Shown here: in pieces, positions 24,432-31,785 of the stretch
How positions within the stretch are numbered: the first letter of the stretch is position 1
Layout: each line of letters opens with the position of its first letter
Source: Candidatus Neomicrothrix sp. UBA4542
Lineage (GTDB): Bacteria > Actinomycetota > Acidimicrobiia > Acidimicrobiales > Poriferisodalaceae
Assembly: GCA_002388005.1 (NCBI GenBank)
Contig: DGLO01000060.1
Coordinates: forward strand, 8,226 to 42,674
Direction: 5' to 3'
DNA length: 34,449 nucleotides
Position numbers and translations under genes: made by a program
Notes under the pieces: model-generated
The model's input: the letters and a program-made list of their open reading frames with translations, nothing else
What the model was told of the DNA's origin: nothing
Database searches by the model: none

Positions 24432-25373
24432 TTAGGCGTTCAGGTCTGCGAACAAGCGAGCGCACGGAGCTACTGCTCTACCACCGCAGGACACGCCGAA
24501 CCGGACGTAGAGACTGTCGATGGGGGCGAACTTGGAGAGGTCCTTGCATGCGCGTGCATCTTGGTTGCCGCACAGACGCCACAACTGATCAAGTAGTTCG
24601 TCTTGACCAGGGGCAGTTTGGTCCGATGTCAAGGTCTTCAGTGTCGGTGGTTCCCCGTCGTCCTCGAGAATCAGAGTGCAATAAGTGGTGCCTCGGGCCC
24701 CGCAACTGGTTCCGAACTGTGCGTAAAGCGATTGGTTGGGCGCGATTAGACGCAATTCGCCACAGGCACGCGAACTTCCCTCCGCGCACAAAATCCACCA
24801 CTGATCAAGATCCTCATCTTCTCCGGGTGGGGGGCTGAGCGAAGTCAGAGCACCTTCGGGGTGTTCGATTCCTAACAGCAACGAACAATCCATGTTCTTG
24901 CGTCCGCCACAACTAAAAGCGAATTGCTCATATGGGCTGTGTCGGGGAGCCGAATAAAAGAGATCGTCGCAAGACCGAGGGTCACCGCCCCCGCACGCCA
25001 ACCAAAGCGCATCAAGTGATGGATCGTCGCCTGGCGGTTCGTCGGTCGGATCGAAAGCCGTCGCGGCAGCCAAGAGATCTTCCGATACCTGGGGCTGATC
25101 GTTTGGTGTCATGGACCGCTGACTCAATCCGTTGGGGTCCAGCCGACACAACTCGATCGCGATGTCGACAGCGATTTCTTCCTCTGGATTGAGATCTTGA
25201 GCGACGTCTTTCAGCTCTAGTCCCCATCCGGTGAGAAGGCGATTACGTACGCACCGCTCTTCCATTTCGCTGAGGTCTCTTGCAGAGCCCCCCGATTCGC
25301 GGTCCGTGGTCGATCGATAAGAACATGAAACAGCTAGCAGGAGCACCGTCAACAGAGCAATCGAGTTTTTCAT
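24432..25373 (-). CDS. Cysteine-rich lipoprotein with three internal repeats
   Basis: 313 residues. The N-terminus KNSIALLTVLLLAVSC is a lipoprotein signal with probable lipidated C17, so the mature protein should sit on the outer face of the membrane. Residues 120-166, 189-235 and 261-307 are three repeats of the type LDxLWxLC..DxRAC..L..AP..SLYxxFGxSCGGR....C. In each the four cysteines are spaced exactly 8, 20 and 8 residues apart (127/135/155/163, 196/204/224/232, 268/276/296/304), suggesting two disulfides per repeat. Linkers are acidic and proline-rich. The unit resembles an extracytoplasmic domain seen in actinobacterial envelope proteins and kinases, but no function is known to me. 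Its ATG overlaps the ddl stop (TAATG), linking it to cell-wall synthesis genes. Convergent with TetR, 6 nt apart. Confidence 0.8.
   Translation of the reverse strand: MKNSIALLTVLLLAVSCSYRSTTDRESGGSARDLSEMEERCVRNRLLTGWGLELKDVAQDLNPEEEIAVDIAIELCRLDPNGLSQRSMTPNDQPQVSEDLLAAATAFDPTDEPPGDDPSLDALWLACGGGDPRSCDDLFYSAPRHSPYEQFAFSCGGRKNMDCSLLLGIEHPEGALTSLSPPPGEDEDLDQWWILCAEGSSRACGELRLIAPNQSLYAQFGTSCGARGTTYCTLILEDDGEPPTLKTLTSDQTAPGQDELLDQLWRLCGNQDARACKDLSKFAPIDSLYVRFGVSCGGRAVAPCARLFADLNA
24453..25016 (-). repeat. Three tandem protein-coding repeats (four cysteines each)
   Basis: Units at 25016-24876, 24809-24669 and 24593-24453 encode the 47-residue cysteine repeats of the lipoprotein, with periods of 69 and 72 residues. 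The DNA itself is diverged, so the duplication is old and selection acts on the protein pattern. Confidence 0.8.
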
Positions 25374-26476
25374 TAGGCCAGCTTGTGAGCTATGGCCCCG
25401 ACGTCGCGTAAGGCTGAGCCGTCGGCTCCGTCGGTGCGAAAGCCGATCACCGGCTTTGTAACAGCTTCTTCAAGCATTTCTGATAGGAGCTGCGAAAAAG
25501 AGATCCCTTCTTGGGCCCAGAAATACCAACTCAGCGACCCTGGAATCGTGTTGATCTCGTTTACCCACAACCCATGGGCGTTCCATAAGAAATCAATGCG
25601 AGCGACGGACCGCACCATGGCTAGTTCGACGACCTGGGAAGCAAGTGTCCGGAGTTGACCCTCAAGATGGGCTGGCAGTTCGGCCGGTAATTCCCGCGGG
25701 GCGCTGGCCATCCCTTCTGAACCCCGCAAGTATTTGTCGGCGTAGCTGTATATGCCGCCGTCTTCGGGTCGGAGGGGACGCTCAATTGCACTCAGTGTTA
25801 CCGCAGGGTGGGTTCGCACTGAGATGTTCAGATCTATCGCGTCGCTCAGGTACCTCTGAATGACTGCACCTTCGCGCAGCAACGGCTGGGTCTGAGCGAG
25901 AGCTTGCGCAGTCTCGAGATTTTCGACGATTTCGATGCCGATGGATGAACCACCAAAACGCGGTTTGACGATGAACGGTCCGGGTTCTTCAAGCGACAGT
26001 TCGTCCGTCACAAGGTACAGCGGCAAACTCGACAATCCAGCTGCCTCCATCACTCCAGAGAATGCCAGTTTGTCCATGCCCAGAGCCGCTCCGGAACGAC
26101 TCGGGCCGGTGTAGCGGACACCTGCAAGATCAAACATTGCTTGCAGGCTTCCGTCCTCGCCCGGTCCACCGTGGCAGCACACTACAACCGCGCTGATGTG
26201 CATCGGAGTTTGTTTTCCTCGTCGGCCTATTCGATGGAAACCGCCGGCTTCTCCAAGATGGAGTTCGACTGGTTCTGCTGACCTTGGAAGCCCATCTGCA
26301 AATTCGCTTGCTTCAATATCAGACGGAACTTCGAACCAGCTGCCTGTCTTCGACCAGTACAGAGCAATAACGTCGTTCCCGGCATCTGATAAAGCGCGGA
26401 CCGCTTGTAATCCAGTGAGGATCGAAATGTCATGTTCAGGAGAAGGGCTGCCGAAGCAGACTGCTGGGCGGTTCAT
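25373..26476 (-). CDS. ddl: D-alanine--D-alanine ligase family protein
   Basis: 367 residues of the ATP-grasp ligase fold. CFGSPSPEHDISILTG is the N-terminal strand-loop, HGGPGEDGSLQAMFDLAGVRYTG the substrate loop, PFIVKPRFGGSSIGI the ATP-binding lysine loop and RIDFLWN..LWVNEINTIPG the metal-binding C-terminal region, all as in Ddl. It joins two D-alanines for the peptidoglycan stem peptide. ATG at 26476 is chosen because the protein then begins at the first strand; a longer frame from 26518 adds 14 unconserved residues. It follows the MurF-like gene by 71 nt and its stop overlaps the lipoprotein start. Whether it is the only Ddl of the genome, or a specialised second copy making another dipeptide, cannot be told. 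Confidence 0.88.
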   Translation of the reverse strand: MNRPAVCFGSPSPEHDISILTGLQAVRALSDAGNDVIALYWSKTGSWFEVPSDIEASEFADGLPRSAEPVELHLGEAGGFHRIGRRGKQTPMHISAVVVCCHGGPGEDGSLQAMFDLAGVRYTGPSRSGAALGMDKLAFSGVMEAAGLSSLPLYLVTDELSLEEPGPFIVKPRFGGSSIGIEIVENLETAQALAQTQPLLREGAVIQRYLSDAIDLNISVRTHPAVTLSAIERPLRPEDGGIYSYADKYLRGSEGMASAPRELPAELPAHLEGQLRTLASQVVELAMVRSVARIDFLWNAHGLWVNEINTIPGSLSWYFWAQEGISFSQLLSEMLEEAVTKPVIGFRTDGADGSALRDVGAIAHKLA

Positions 26477-26547
26477 GTTCTGCCATGAAACCGTAGATGC
26501 CGCTCGACAGGATGTCACCTCACCTGTGCTGATCGGCTTTGCTGTCG

Positions 26548-28068
26548 TTAAGGGTAGTGATCAGGTAAGTCGTTCTCGTAGAGAACAGCGTCCCCGGCGT
26601 CCAGATGTTCTCGAACCCACCGCACCGCATCCTCACGACTCGCCATGAGGTGGACCCGAGCGGTGCCATCTCGAGAGCCGCTCACTAGAGCAGACTTATT
26701 TGTCTGTCCGACAATGATTAGATCGTCCGCCACCAAACTTGCATCAACCCCGAAGCGCCTGTTTTCGGCCGCTTGACGATGTCCTAATTCGACCATGCCG
26801 GGAGTTACGACTGCCCTGCGCTGTGTTTCGACCTCCGCCAAAGTTTCCAGTGCTGCGGCGGCACCGGCAGGATTGCTGTTGTAGGTGTCGTCAATGACTG
26901 TCACCCCAGATTGGCTTACCAGTACTTGCCGGCGGTGTTCAGCAGATGGAAGGTCAACCAGACGTCGAGCGATAACTTCTTCGGATATCCCTAAAGCGGT
27001 CGAGACCGCCACAGCACACGCGACGTTGGTTGGTGCCGCATCGATCGTTAGTCCCGCGACAATTTGGCGACCTGACAGCATTACCTCGAGACCGCCATGG
27101 TCTTTGATTACGGCAACATCAGCAGTTCGATCGATCGCTGAACATCGGACAACGTCGATCCCCGACACCTGCAACCGGTCAGCTTCACTGGAGAGTCCAT
27201 AAGCGTCGACATTGACGATCGCTGTCCTGCTGGTCGCGAAAATTTCGCTTTTTGAGCTAACTATCGTGTCCAGGTCGCCGAAGCGTTCAAGGTGCACTGG
27301 CCCTATGGCGGCTAACACTGAGATTGACGGCTTAACCCAACTCACCAGCTCGGCTATTTCCCCGGGACTGTAGGCGCCCATCTCCGCCACGAATATTTCT
27401 GTGCTTTGGGCAACATGTTCGTTGACTGATCGGGAAAGACCTGCACTGTTATTGAAGCTCGCGGGGCTAGCTACCACGCTGAACGTCTCGGACAGCAAGT
27501 GGCGTATATAGCCCTTGATGGTGGTCTTGCCGTAAGAACCCGTAACAGCGATGCGGATGGGGTTGACGCGGTCCAACGTCTCGGCTGCCTCCACCACGTA
27601 GCGGCGTGCGAGCCTGTCCTCAATGGGTTTCAAGATGAACAGAATCACGTCAACTATGGCTGGCATAGCCAAAGCGACAACGGCGCAAGCCGTGGGTCCG
27701 AAACCCAGTTGGCGGCACAACAGCGAAATAATCGCCACAAAGAAAAGTGAGGTGACGCCCACCGTTCGAAGTCGTCTCGTCCAAACCAGAGGACTCGTGG
27801 TGCCTCGCAGAGTGAGACCTCGTGGACCGCCGCACACGGCTACTGCCGTGATCACGCAAAGAGGCGCAATCCAAAGGCCCCATACCGCCGCTGCAAGGGC
27901 GACACAGGCAAGCACAGGATTCAGTATTCCCACGGTCCACCATCGGATAGCAAACCGGCTCGTCGAAAAAGGAAGGTAGTGCTCGCGCTGGGCAACGCGA
28001 AGCCAGCGAGTCGCCGATGACATCGCCCCCACGAAGCAAACGAGAGCGTAGAGATCGGAAGACTTCAT
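26548..28068 (-). CDS. murF: MurF-like Mur ligase with an N-terminal membrane domain
   Basis: 506 residues. Residues 1-148 contain about four to five hydrophobic segments (near 5-20, 45-80, 102-118, 124-147) in place of the UDP-MurNAc-tripeptide-binding domain of soluble MurF. From about 170 the Mur ligase core is intact: P-loop VTGSYGKTT (175-183), HLERFGDLDTIVSSKSEI with the probably carbamylated K273, and the MurF-like IDDTYNSNPAGAAAALETL. The C-terminal domain has TPGMVELGHRQAAENRRFG, also typical of MurF. It should ligate a D-amino-acid dipeptide to a peptidoglycan precursor with ATP, and the adjacent ddl supports this. The membrane anchor suggests action at the membrane, possibly on a lipid-linked intermediate (inference). 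ATG overlaps the hydrolase stop (ATGA). Confidence 0.85.
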   Translation of the reverse strand: MKSSDLYALVCFVGAMSSATRWLRVAQREHYLPFSTSRFAIRWWTVGILNPVLACVALAAAVWGLWIAPLCVITAVAVCGGPRGLTLRGTTSPLVWTRRLRTVGVTSLFFVAIISLLCRQLGFGPTACAVVALAMPAIVDVILFILKPIEDRLARRYVVEAAETLDRVNPIRIAVTGSYGKTTIKGYIRHLLSETFSVVASPASFNNSAGLSRSVNEHVAQSTEIFVAEMGAYSPGEIAELVSWVKPSISVLAAIGPVHLERFGDLDTIVSSKSEIFATSRTAIVNVDAYGLSSEADRLQVSGIDVVRCSAIDRTADVAVIKDHGGLEVMLSGRQIVAGLTIDAAPTNVACAVAVSTALGISEEVIARRLVDLPSAEHRRQVLVSQSGVTVIDDTYNSNPAGAAAALETLAEVETQRRAVVTPGMVELGHRQAAENRRFGVDASLVADDLIIVGQTNKSALVSGSRDGTARVHLMASREDAVRWVREHLDAGDAVLYENDLPDHYP

Positions 28069-28808
28069 GTCAGTGAGTCCAGCCGACGGTCGATTGCTTC
28101 GCGTAAGGCTTCGGGTGCGGTGGTAGGTACGAAATGATCTACACCTCCCAAGAGAGTGAGCCTGGCCTCGGTTAAGAGTGCCTCAGCCCGGGCCGCGATT
28201 TCTGGAGGTGCGGCGTCGTCGCCGTCGCCCCACACTAAGTCGACCGGAGCGGAGATAGACCGCAACTGGCTTTCGTAGGACTCATTCACGACCGTGACCA
28301 GGATGTCGCGCATGATCCCCGAAGCTGCTCGATAATCGGAGCTTCCATATTTGTCTCGAAGACCTTCCAGATAGGTGTCATTGATGAGGCCCCACCGATG
28401 CAGCGTCCGACCCACTCGGTAACGCAAAGCCGGTTTCCCTTTTCTGTGAGCGCGGTGTAGCAGCGGAACGCCGGTAAGTACCAGTCCTCCGATTGCAGCG
28501 GGTCGACGCTCTGCGAGGTGCACCGCGACTCGACCACCAAAACTGTGCCCGACTACGACCACCGGCGTTCTACACGAGTCCAAGATCGGTGAGATGAGTT
28601 CTGCGTACAGAGCTGCGCCGCCTACTTGAGTAGGAGCCGGAGATGCTCCGAAACCCGGAAGATCGATACTTACGGCGTTAAGTCCCGATAGGCAGCGATC
28701 AAAATCCCGGTGCGTTCGACCCCATCCGTGGAGTGCGATGACGCGCGGTGAGTCATCGCCAAATTTGGCGCCGTACAACGAACCGTCGACAAAACTAGAT
28801 AGCGCCAC
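28065..28808 (-). CDS. Alpha/beta hydrolase fold protein
   Basis: 247 residues from the GTG at 28808. The nucleophile elbow is GHSFGGR, the acid probably lies in VWGDGDDAAPP, and the histidine is in GGVDHFVPT; VIALHGWGRTHRDF carries the oxyanion HG motif. It is a serine hydrolase or related enzyme of unknown substrate, with no signal peptide. The open frame reaches back to 28889 but then overlaps the leuA 3' end by 41 nt; the GTG gives a start just before the first strand. Its stop overlaps the MurF-like start by 4 nt, so it is probably co-translated with the envelope operon. Confidence 0.78.
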   Translation of the reverse strand: MALSSFVDGSLYGAKFGDDSPRVIALHGWGRTHRDFDRCLSGLNAVSIDLPGFGASPAPTQVGGAALYAELISPILDSCRTPVVVVGHSFGGRVAVHLAERRPAAIGGLVLTGVPLLHRAHRKGKPALRYRVGRTLHRWGLINDTYLEGLRDKYGSSDYRAASGIMRDILVTVVNESYESQLRSISAPVDLVWGDGDDAAPPEIAARAEALLTEARLTLLGGVDHFVPTTAPEALREAIDRRLDSLT

Positions 28809-28848
28809 GTGAGAATTCTGGCCCAATATTGATAAGTCGCGGGACCGG

Positions 28849-30552
28849 TTAGTTGCCCTCGGACCGGTTAATGGCCGAAAGCAGAGCATGGAAGCTAGCG
28901 GTCACAATATTGGGATGCAGGCCGACCCCCCAGTGTGCAGTCCGATCTGAAGTTTCAACTTCGACGTACGCGGCAGCAGCGGCATCCGCTCCTGTGCCTA
29001 TGGCGTGCTCCTGATAGTCGACAAGAGTGACGTTCACTCCGCAGCCGTCGGTGAGAGCGTTCTTAAACGCAGATAACGGTCCGTTGCCTTCGCCTGCGAT
29101 CACCGTTGTTTCACCAGAGAAATTCAGCGTCGCGGTCACATTCGACATCTCTGAGGATGCTGAATCGAAGCTGCTCTTGTGTCCTAGGTAGGTGAACGGC
29201 TGGGTGGTGTGCAGGTACGTCTCGTCGAATGTCTTCTTAATTGTTTCAGGAAGGATTTCGCCCCCGTCATCAGTGATTGTTTGAATTGCCTGACTGAATT
29301 CGATTTGCAAACGCCGAGGTAGATCAAGTCCAAAATTATTTTTCATTACGTACGCCACTCCGCCTTTGCCGGATTGGCTGTTGACGCGAATGACGTCTTG
29401 ATACGTGCGTCCCACGTGAGCGGGGTCAATCGGCAGATATGGCACCTCCCACATTTCGTAATTGTCAGGGAGGGCCTCGAAACCTTTCTTGATCGCATCC
29501 TGGTGACTGCCAGAAAACGCTGTGTATACGAGATCCCCACCGTATGGGTGGCGGGGGTGGACCGGCAGCTGATTGCAGTACTCGGCTATCCGCCGCAAGT
29601 GGTCTATGTGGCTAATGTCGAGTTGTGGGTCGACGCCTTGACTGAAGAGGTTCATCGCCAAGGTCACGATGTCGACGTTGCCGGTTCGTTCCCCATTTCC
29701 GAAGAGGGTTCCTTCAACCCGATCAGCGCCAGCCATGACGCCAAATTCAGCAGCAGCTACTGCGCACCCGCGGTCGTTGTGGGGATGAAGCGAGAGAATG
29801 ATGGAATCTCGGTCAGCGACGGTGTTGTGGAAAAATTCGATCAGGTCGCCGTAAAGGTTCGGGGTGGACATTTCGATCGTCGCGGGCAGATTCAGGATGA
29901 TGGGGTCGTCAGGAGTCGCCCCCCATTCGGCTGCCACTTGTTCGCAAATGTCAATGGCGAAGTCAATTTCGGTGCCAGTAAATGACTCTGGCGAATATTC
30001 AAATCGAATATTTGAACCCTCTGCCGCTTCGCGCAGTTCACGGCATTGACGAGTTCCAGTGAGAGCCATGTCAATGATTCCGTCCAAATCAAGTCCGTAC
30101 ACGACTCTTCGCTGGAGAGTTGACGTCGGGTTATAGAGGTGCACTATCGCGTTATTTGCGCCTTCGATTGATTCATAGGTGCGATCAATGAGCTCCGGGC
30201 GACTCTGAGTCAACACCTGAATCCAGACATCGTCGGGCACAAGTCCCTCTTCGATGAGAATTCTGCAGAAATCGAAATCGGGGGCTGATGCGGACGGGAA
30301 GCCCACCTCGATTTCTTTGAAACCCATTTCAACCAACGCTTCGAACATCTGCCGTTTTCGGGGGACGTCCATGGGGTCGATCAACGCTTGATTGCCGTCT
30401 CGGAGATCAACCGAACACCAAAGAGGGGCTTCATTGGTCACCCTGTCGGGCCAGGTGCGGTTCGCTAGATCTGGCGCATACGGGTAGTGGATGTACTTGC
30501 CAAACGGCATCGAACTGGGCTGCTGTTTACTTATGCCCTTCACATCTGCCAT
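28849..30552 (-). CDS. leuA: 2-isopropylmalate synthase (type 2 LeuA)
   Basis: 567 residues, close to the type-2 LeuA found in actinobacteria. It condenses 2-oxoisovalerate and acetyl-CoA, the first step of leucine synthesis. The TIM barrel begins with LWCSVDLRDGNQALIDPMDV (the metal-binding RDGNQ); LHPHNDRGCAVAAAEFG carries the HPHND motif and EGTLFGNGERTGNVD the second metal site. The C-terminal LeuA dimer/regulatory domain (about 430-560) is present, so leucine feedback is expected. ATG is preceded by GGAGGATTAACCC. Upstream is a leader with a leucine-rich peptide and hairpins. The alpha/beta hydrolase gene begins 40 nt downstream. Confidence 0.96.
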   Translation of the reverse strand: MADVKGISKQQPSSMPFGKYIHYPYAPDLANRTWPDRVTNEAPLWCSVDLRDGNQALIDPMDVPRKRQMFEALVEMGFKEIEVGFPSASAPDFDFCRILIEEGLVPDDVWIQVLTQSRPELIDRTYESIEGANNAIVHLYNPTSTLQRRVVYGLDLDGIIDMALTGTRQCRELREAAEGSNIRFEYSPESFTGTEIDFAIDICEQVAAEWGATPDDPIILNLPATIEMSTPNLYGDLIEFFHNTVADRDSIILSLHPHNDRGCAVAAAEFGVMAGADRVEGTLFGNGERTGNVDIVTLAMNLFSQGVDPQLDISHIDHLRRIAEYCNQLPVHPRHPYGGDLVYTAFSGSHQDAIKKGFEALPDNYEMWEVPYLPIDPAHVGRTYQDVIRVNSQSGKGGVAYVMKNNFGLDLPRRLQIEFSQAIQTITDDGGEILPETIKKTFDETYLHTTQPFTYLGHKSSFDSASSEMSNVTATLNFSGETTVIAGEGNGPLSAFKNALTDGCGVNVTLVDYQEHAIGTGADAAAAAYVEVETSDRTAHWGVGLHPNIVTASFHALLSAINRSEGN

Positions 30553-30741
30553 GGGTTAATCCTCCATTTGCGCTTGGTTCCGCTGTTTACACCGCTTCCC
30601 TTGCCGTTTTCTGCCCCGAAAAGCAGAAGAACCCCCCGACCTTGCGGCGCAGGAGGTTGTGGCGAGGGCCCCTATGTGGTGGCCCTCACCTAGGTAAGAA
30701 GAAGCAGTCCGCGCAGCGATCCGTTCACGGCGTAAACGATA
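30553..30741 (-). promoter_or_regulatory. leuA leader: attenuator-like region
   Basis: Transcription probably begins at the leader-peptide GTG (30728), since -10-like TATCGT (30741-30736) lies 7 nt before it. Directly after the peptide a 10-bp hairpin (30690-30681 with 30670-30661, one G-U pair, 10-nt loop) forms; its first base is the last base of the stop codon. A second possible stem, AACCTCC with GGGGGTT (30658-30630), is followed by a T-rich stretch and resembles a terminator. A third small stem lies at 30608-30627. Ribosome stalling on the leucine codons would decide which forms. Confidence 0.65.
30690..30728 (-). CDS. leuA leader peptide (MNGSLRGLLLLT)
   Basis: Twelve codons from GTG with four consecutive leucine codons (CTG CTT CTT CTT) and a fifth leucine near the start, ending TAG exactly where a strong hairpin begins. 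It lies 138 nt upstream of leuA and has no ribosome site, which fits leaderless translation. This is the classical design for leucine-controlled attenuation, reported for leuA in other actinobacteria. Confidence 0.72.
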   Translation of the reverse strand: MNGSLRGLLLLT

Positions 30742-30801
30742 GCACCGGAACGAAGAGTTGGTGCATCGCAAAATTTGAGGAACGTCAGATAGTGAGGGCT
30801 G

Positions 30802-31722
30802 TTAAGCGGCCGTTTGCTGTGTCATGAGCTGGTCAAGAAGGCCTTCTCGAAGACCCACCGTTGAAACCACGGCCTCGTGTACCTCTAGTGATCGCATCGT
30901 TTGCCGCAGAATCATTACCGCGAGCGGCAGATACAGAGATCTTCGTTGGTTCATCCCGGGAAGCGCCAAGCGAGCGGGTAACGAAAGTTCAGAAAACGTT
31001 TTAACGAGATGTCCTAGATCCGAACAGTCGATGTGGAGACCGTGAATTTCATCGGGTACTTCGGCTCGACGAGTCGTGTGGATCAACCTCGCTGCGGCCC
31101 GCGCCATTCCACCAGTTAGAACAACTTGTTGTCGGGGAGCAGTCTCAAGATCATTGATTGCTGGTTTGAGTGCTTCGGCTATGTGATGTTCGAGCCGAAT
31201 TCTCGTCGATGTTTCGAGGTAGCCCTCGTTGAGGGCGCGCGGAGCTAAAACGCTTGTACCTAACGGATAACTGAAGTTGTGTAACGGATTTTTTACTCCT
31301 GTTGGCCCGCTACCCAACCCCAGGCTGCCGCCGCTGAGATCGACCATGGTGACACCAGGCAGAAAAGGAAACTCGTTGACCACTGCTCGCCAAGCCAGAG
31401 TGACTTCTTCGCCGGGAGACAAGACCTGTATCGGGCAGCCGATCTCCCTAGCAATGTGGGCAGCAACGGCCTCACCATTTGCGGCGAGGCGAAAAGACTC
31501 AGTCGCTACTGCAACGACTCGTTGACAGTTGTGCATCCTGGTTGCGGTCATGAACTCGGCTGTGATTCGGGTTGCGGCCGATATGTCCTCTTCGGTAAAT
31601 GAACCGTGGGTGCTAACAGATGAACCGAGATGAAGGTGTTGGCTCCTGCGCTCTATATGTCGCCCATCGTCGATAGTTAAACGAAGCCCTGTACTTCCTA
31701 TCTCGATTAGCGCAGCCCTCAC
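30802..31722 (-). CDS. Ppx/GppA-family phosphatase-like protein
   Basis: 306 residues, one ASKHA (actin-like ATPase) module, matching short exopolyphosphatases of actinobacteria. The two phosphate-binding loops are LIEIGSTGLRLTI (5-17; Glu in place of the usual Asp) and MVDLSGGSLGLG (DLSGGS in place of DIGGGS). The catalytic-glutamate segment VLSPGEEVTLAW and VVLTGGMARAAARL are also present. It would hydrolyse polyphosphate or (p)ppGpp-type nucleotides, though loop changes make activity uncertain. GTG at 31722 has TAGCCT 7 nt upstream, and the AGGGAG in between is too close to act as a ribosome site. Confidence 0.82.
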   Translation of the reverse strand: MRAALIEIGSTGLRLTIDDGRHIERRSQHLHLGSSVSTHGSFTEEDISAATRITAEFMTATRMHNCQRVVAVATESFRLAANGEAVAAHIAREIGCPIQVLSPGEEVTLAWRAVVNEFPFLPGVTMVDLSGGSLGLGSGPTGVKNPLHNFSYPLGTSVLAPRALNEGYLETSTRIRLEHHIAEALKPAINDLETAPRQQVVLTGGMARAAARLIHTTRRAEVPDEIHGLHIDCSDLGHLVKTFSELSLPARLALPGMNQRRSLYLPLAVMILRQTMRSLEVHEAVVSTVGLREGLLDQLMTQQTAA

Positions 31723-31729
31723 CTCCCTG

Positions 31730-31735
31730 AGGCTA
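31730..31735 (-). promoter_or_regulatory. -10 hexamer of a likely leaderless promoter (Ppx-like gene)
   Basis: Minus-strand TAGCCT, 7 nt before the GTG at 31722, in the 63-nt gap after the thiolase-like gene. Confidence 0.42.
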
Positions 31736-31785
31736 GGAAGATCAGGCGGGTCAGTGGTGGATCTCAGGCAAAGCGTGTGCGCGGT

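Noticed and set aside
25373..28068. Glycopeptide (vancomycin) resistance cluster
   Set aside because: ddl and murF-like genes are present, but there is no VanH-type dehydrogenase, VanX-type dipeptidase or two-component system.
30725..30766. Alternative upstream leader peptide starting at ATG 30766 (minus), MHQLFVPVLSFTP
   Set aside because: It has no ribosome site or leucine run, and the predicted -10 of the leuA leader lies inside it. Its stop overlaps the GTG of the leucine peptide, probably by chance.
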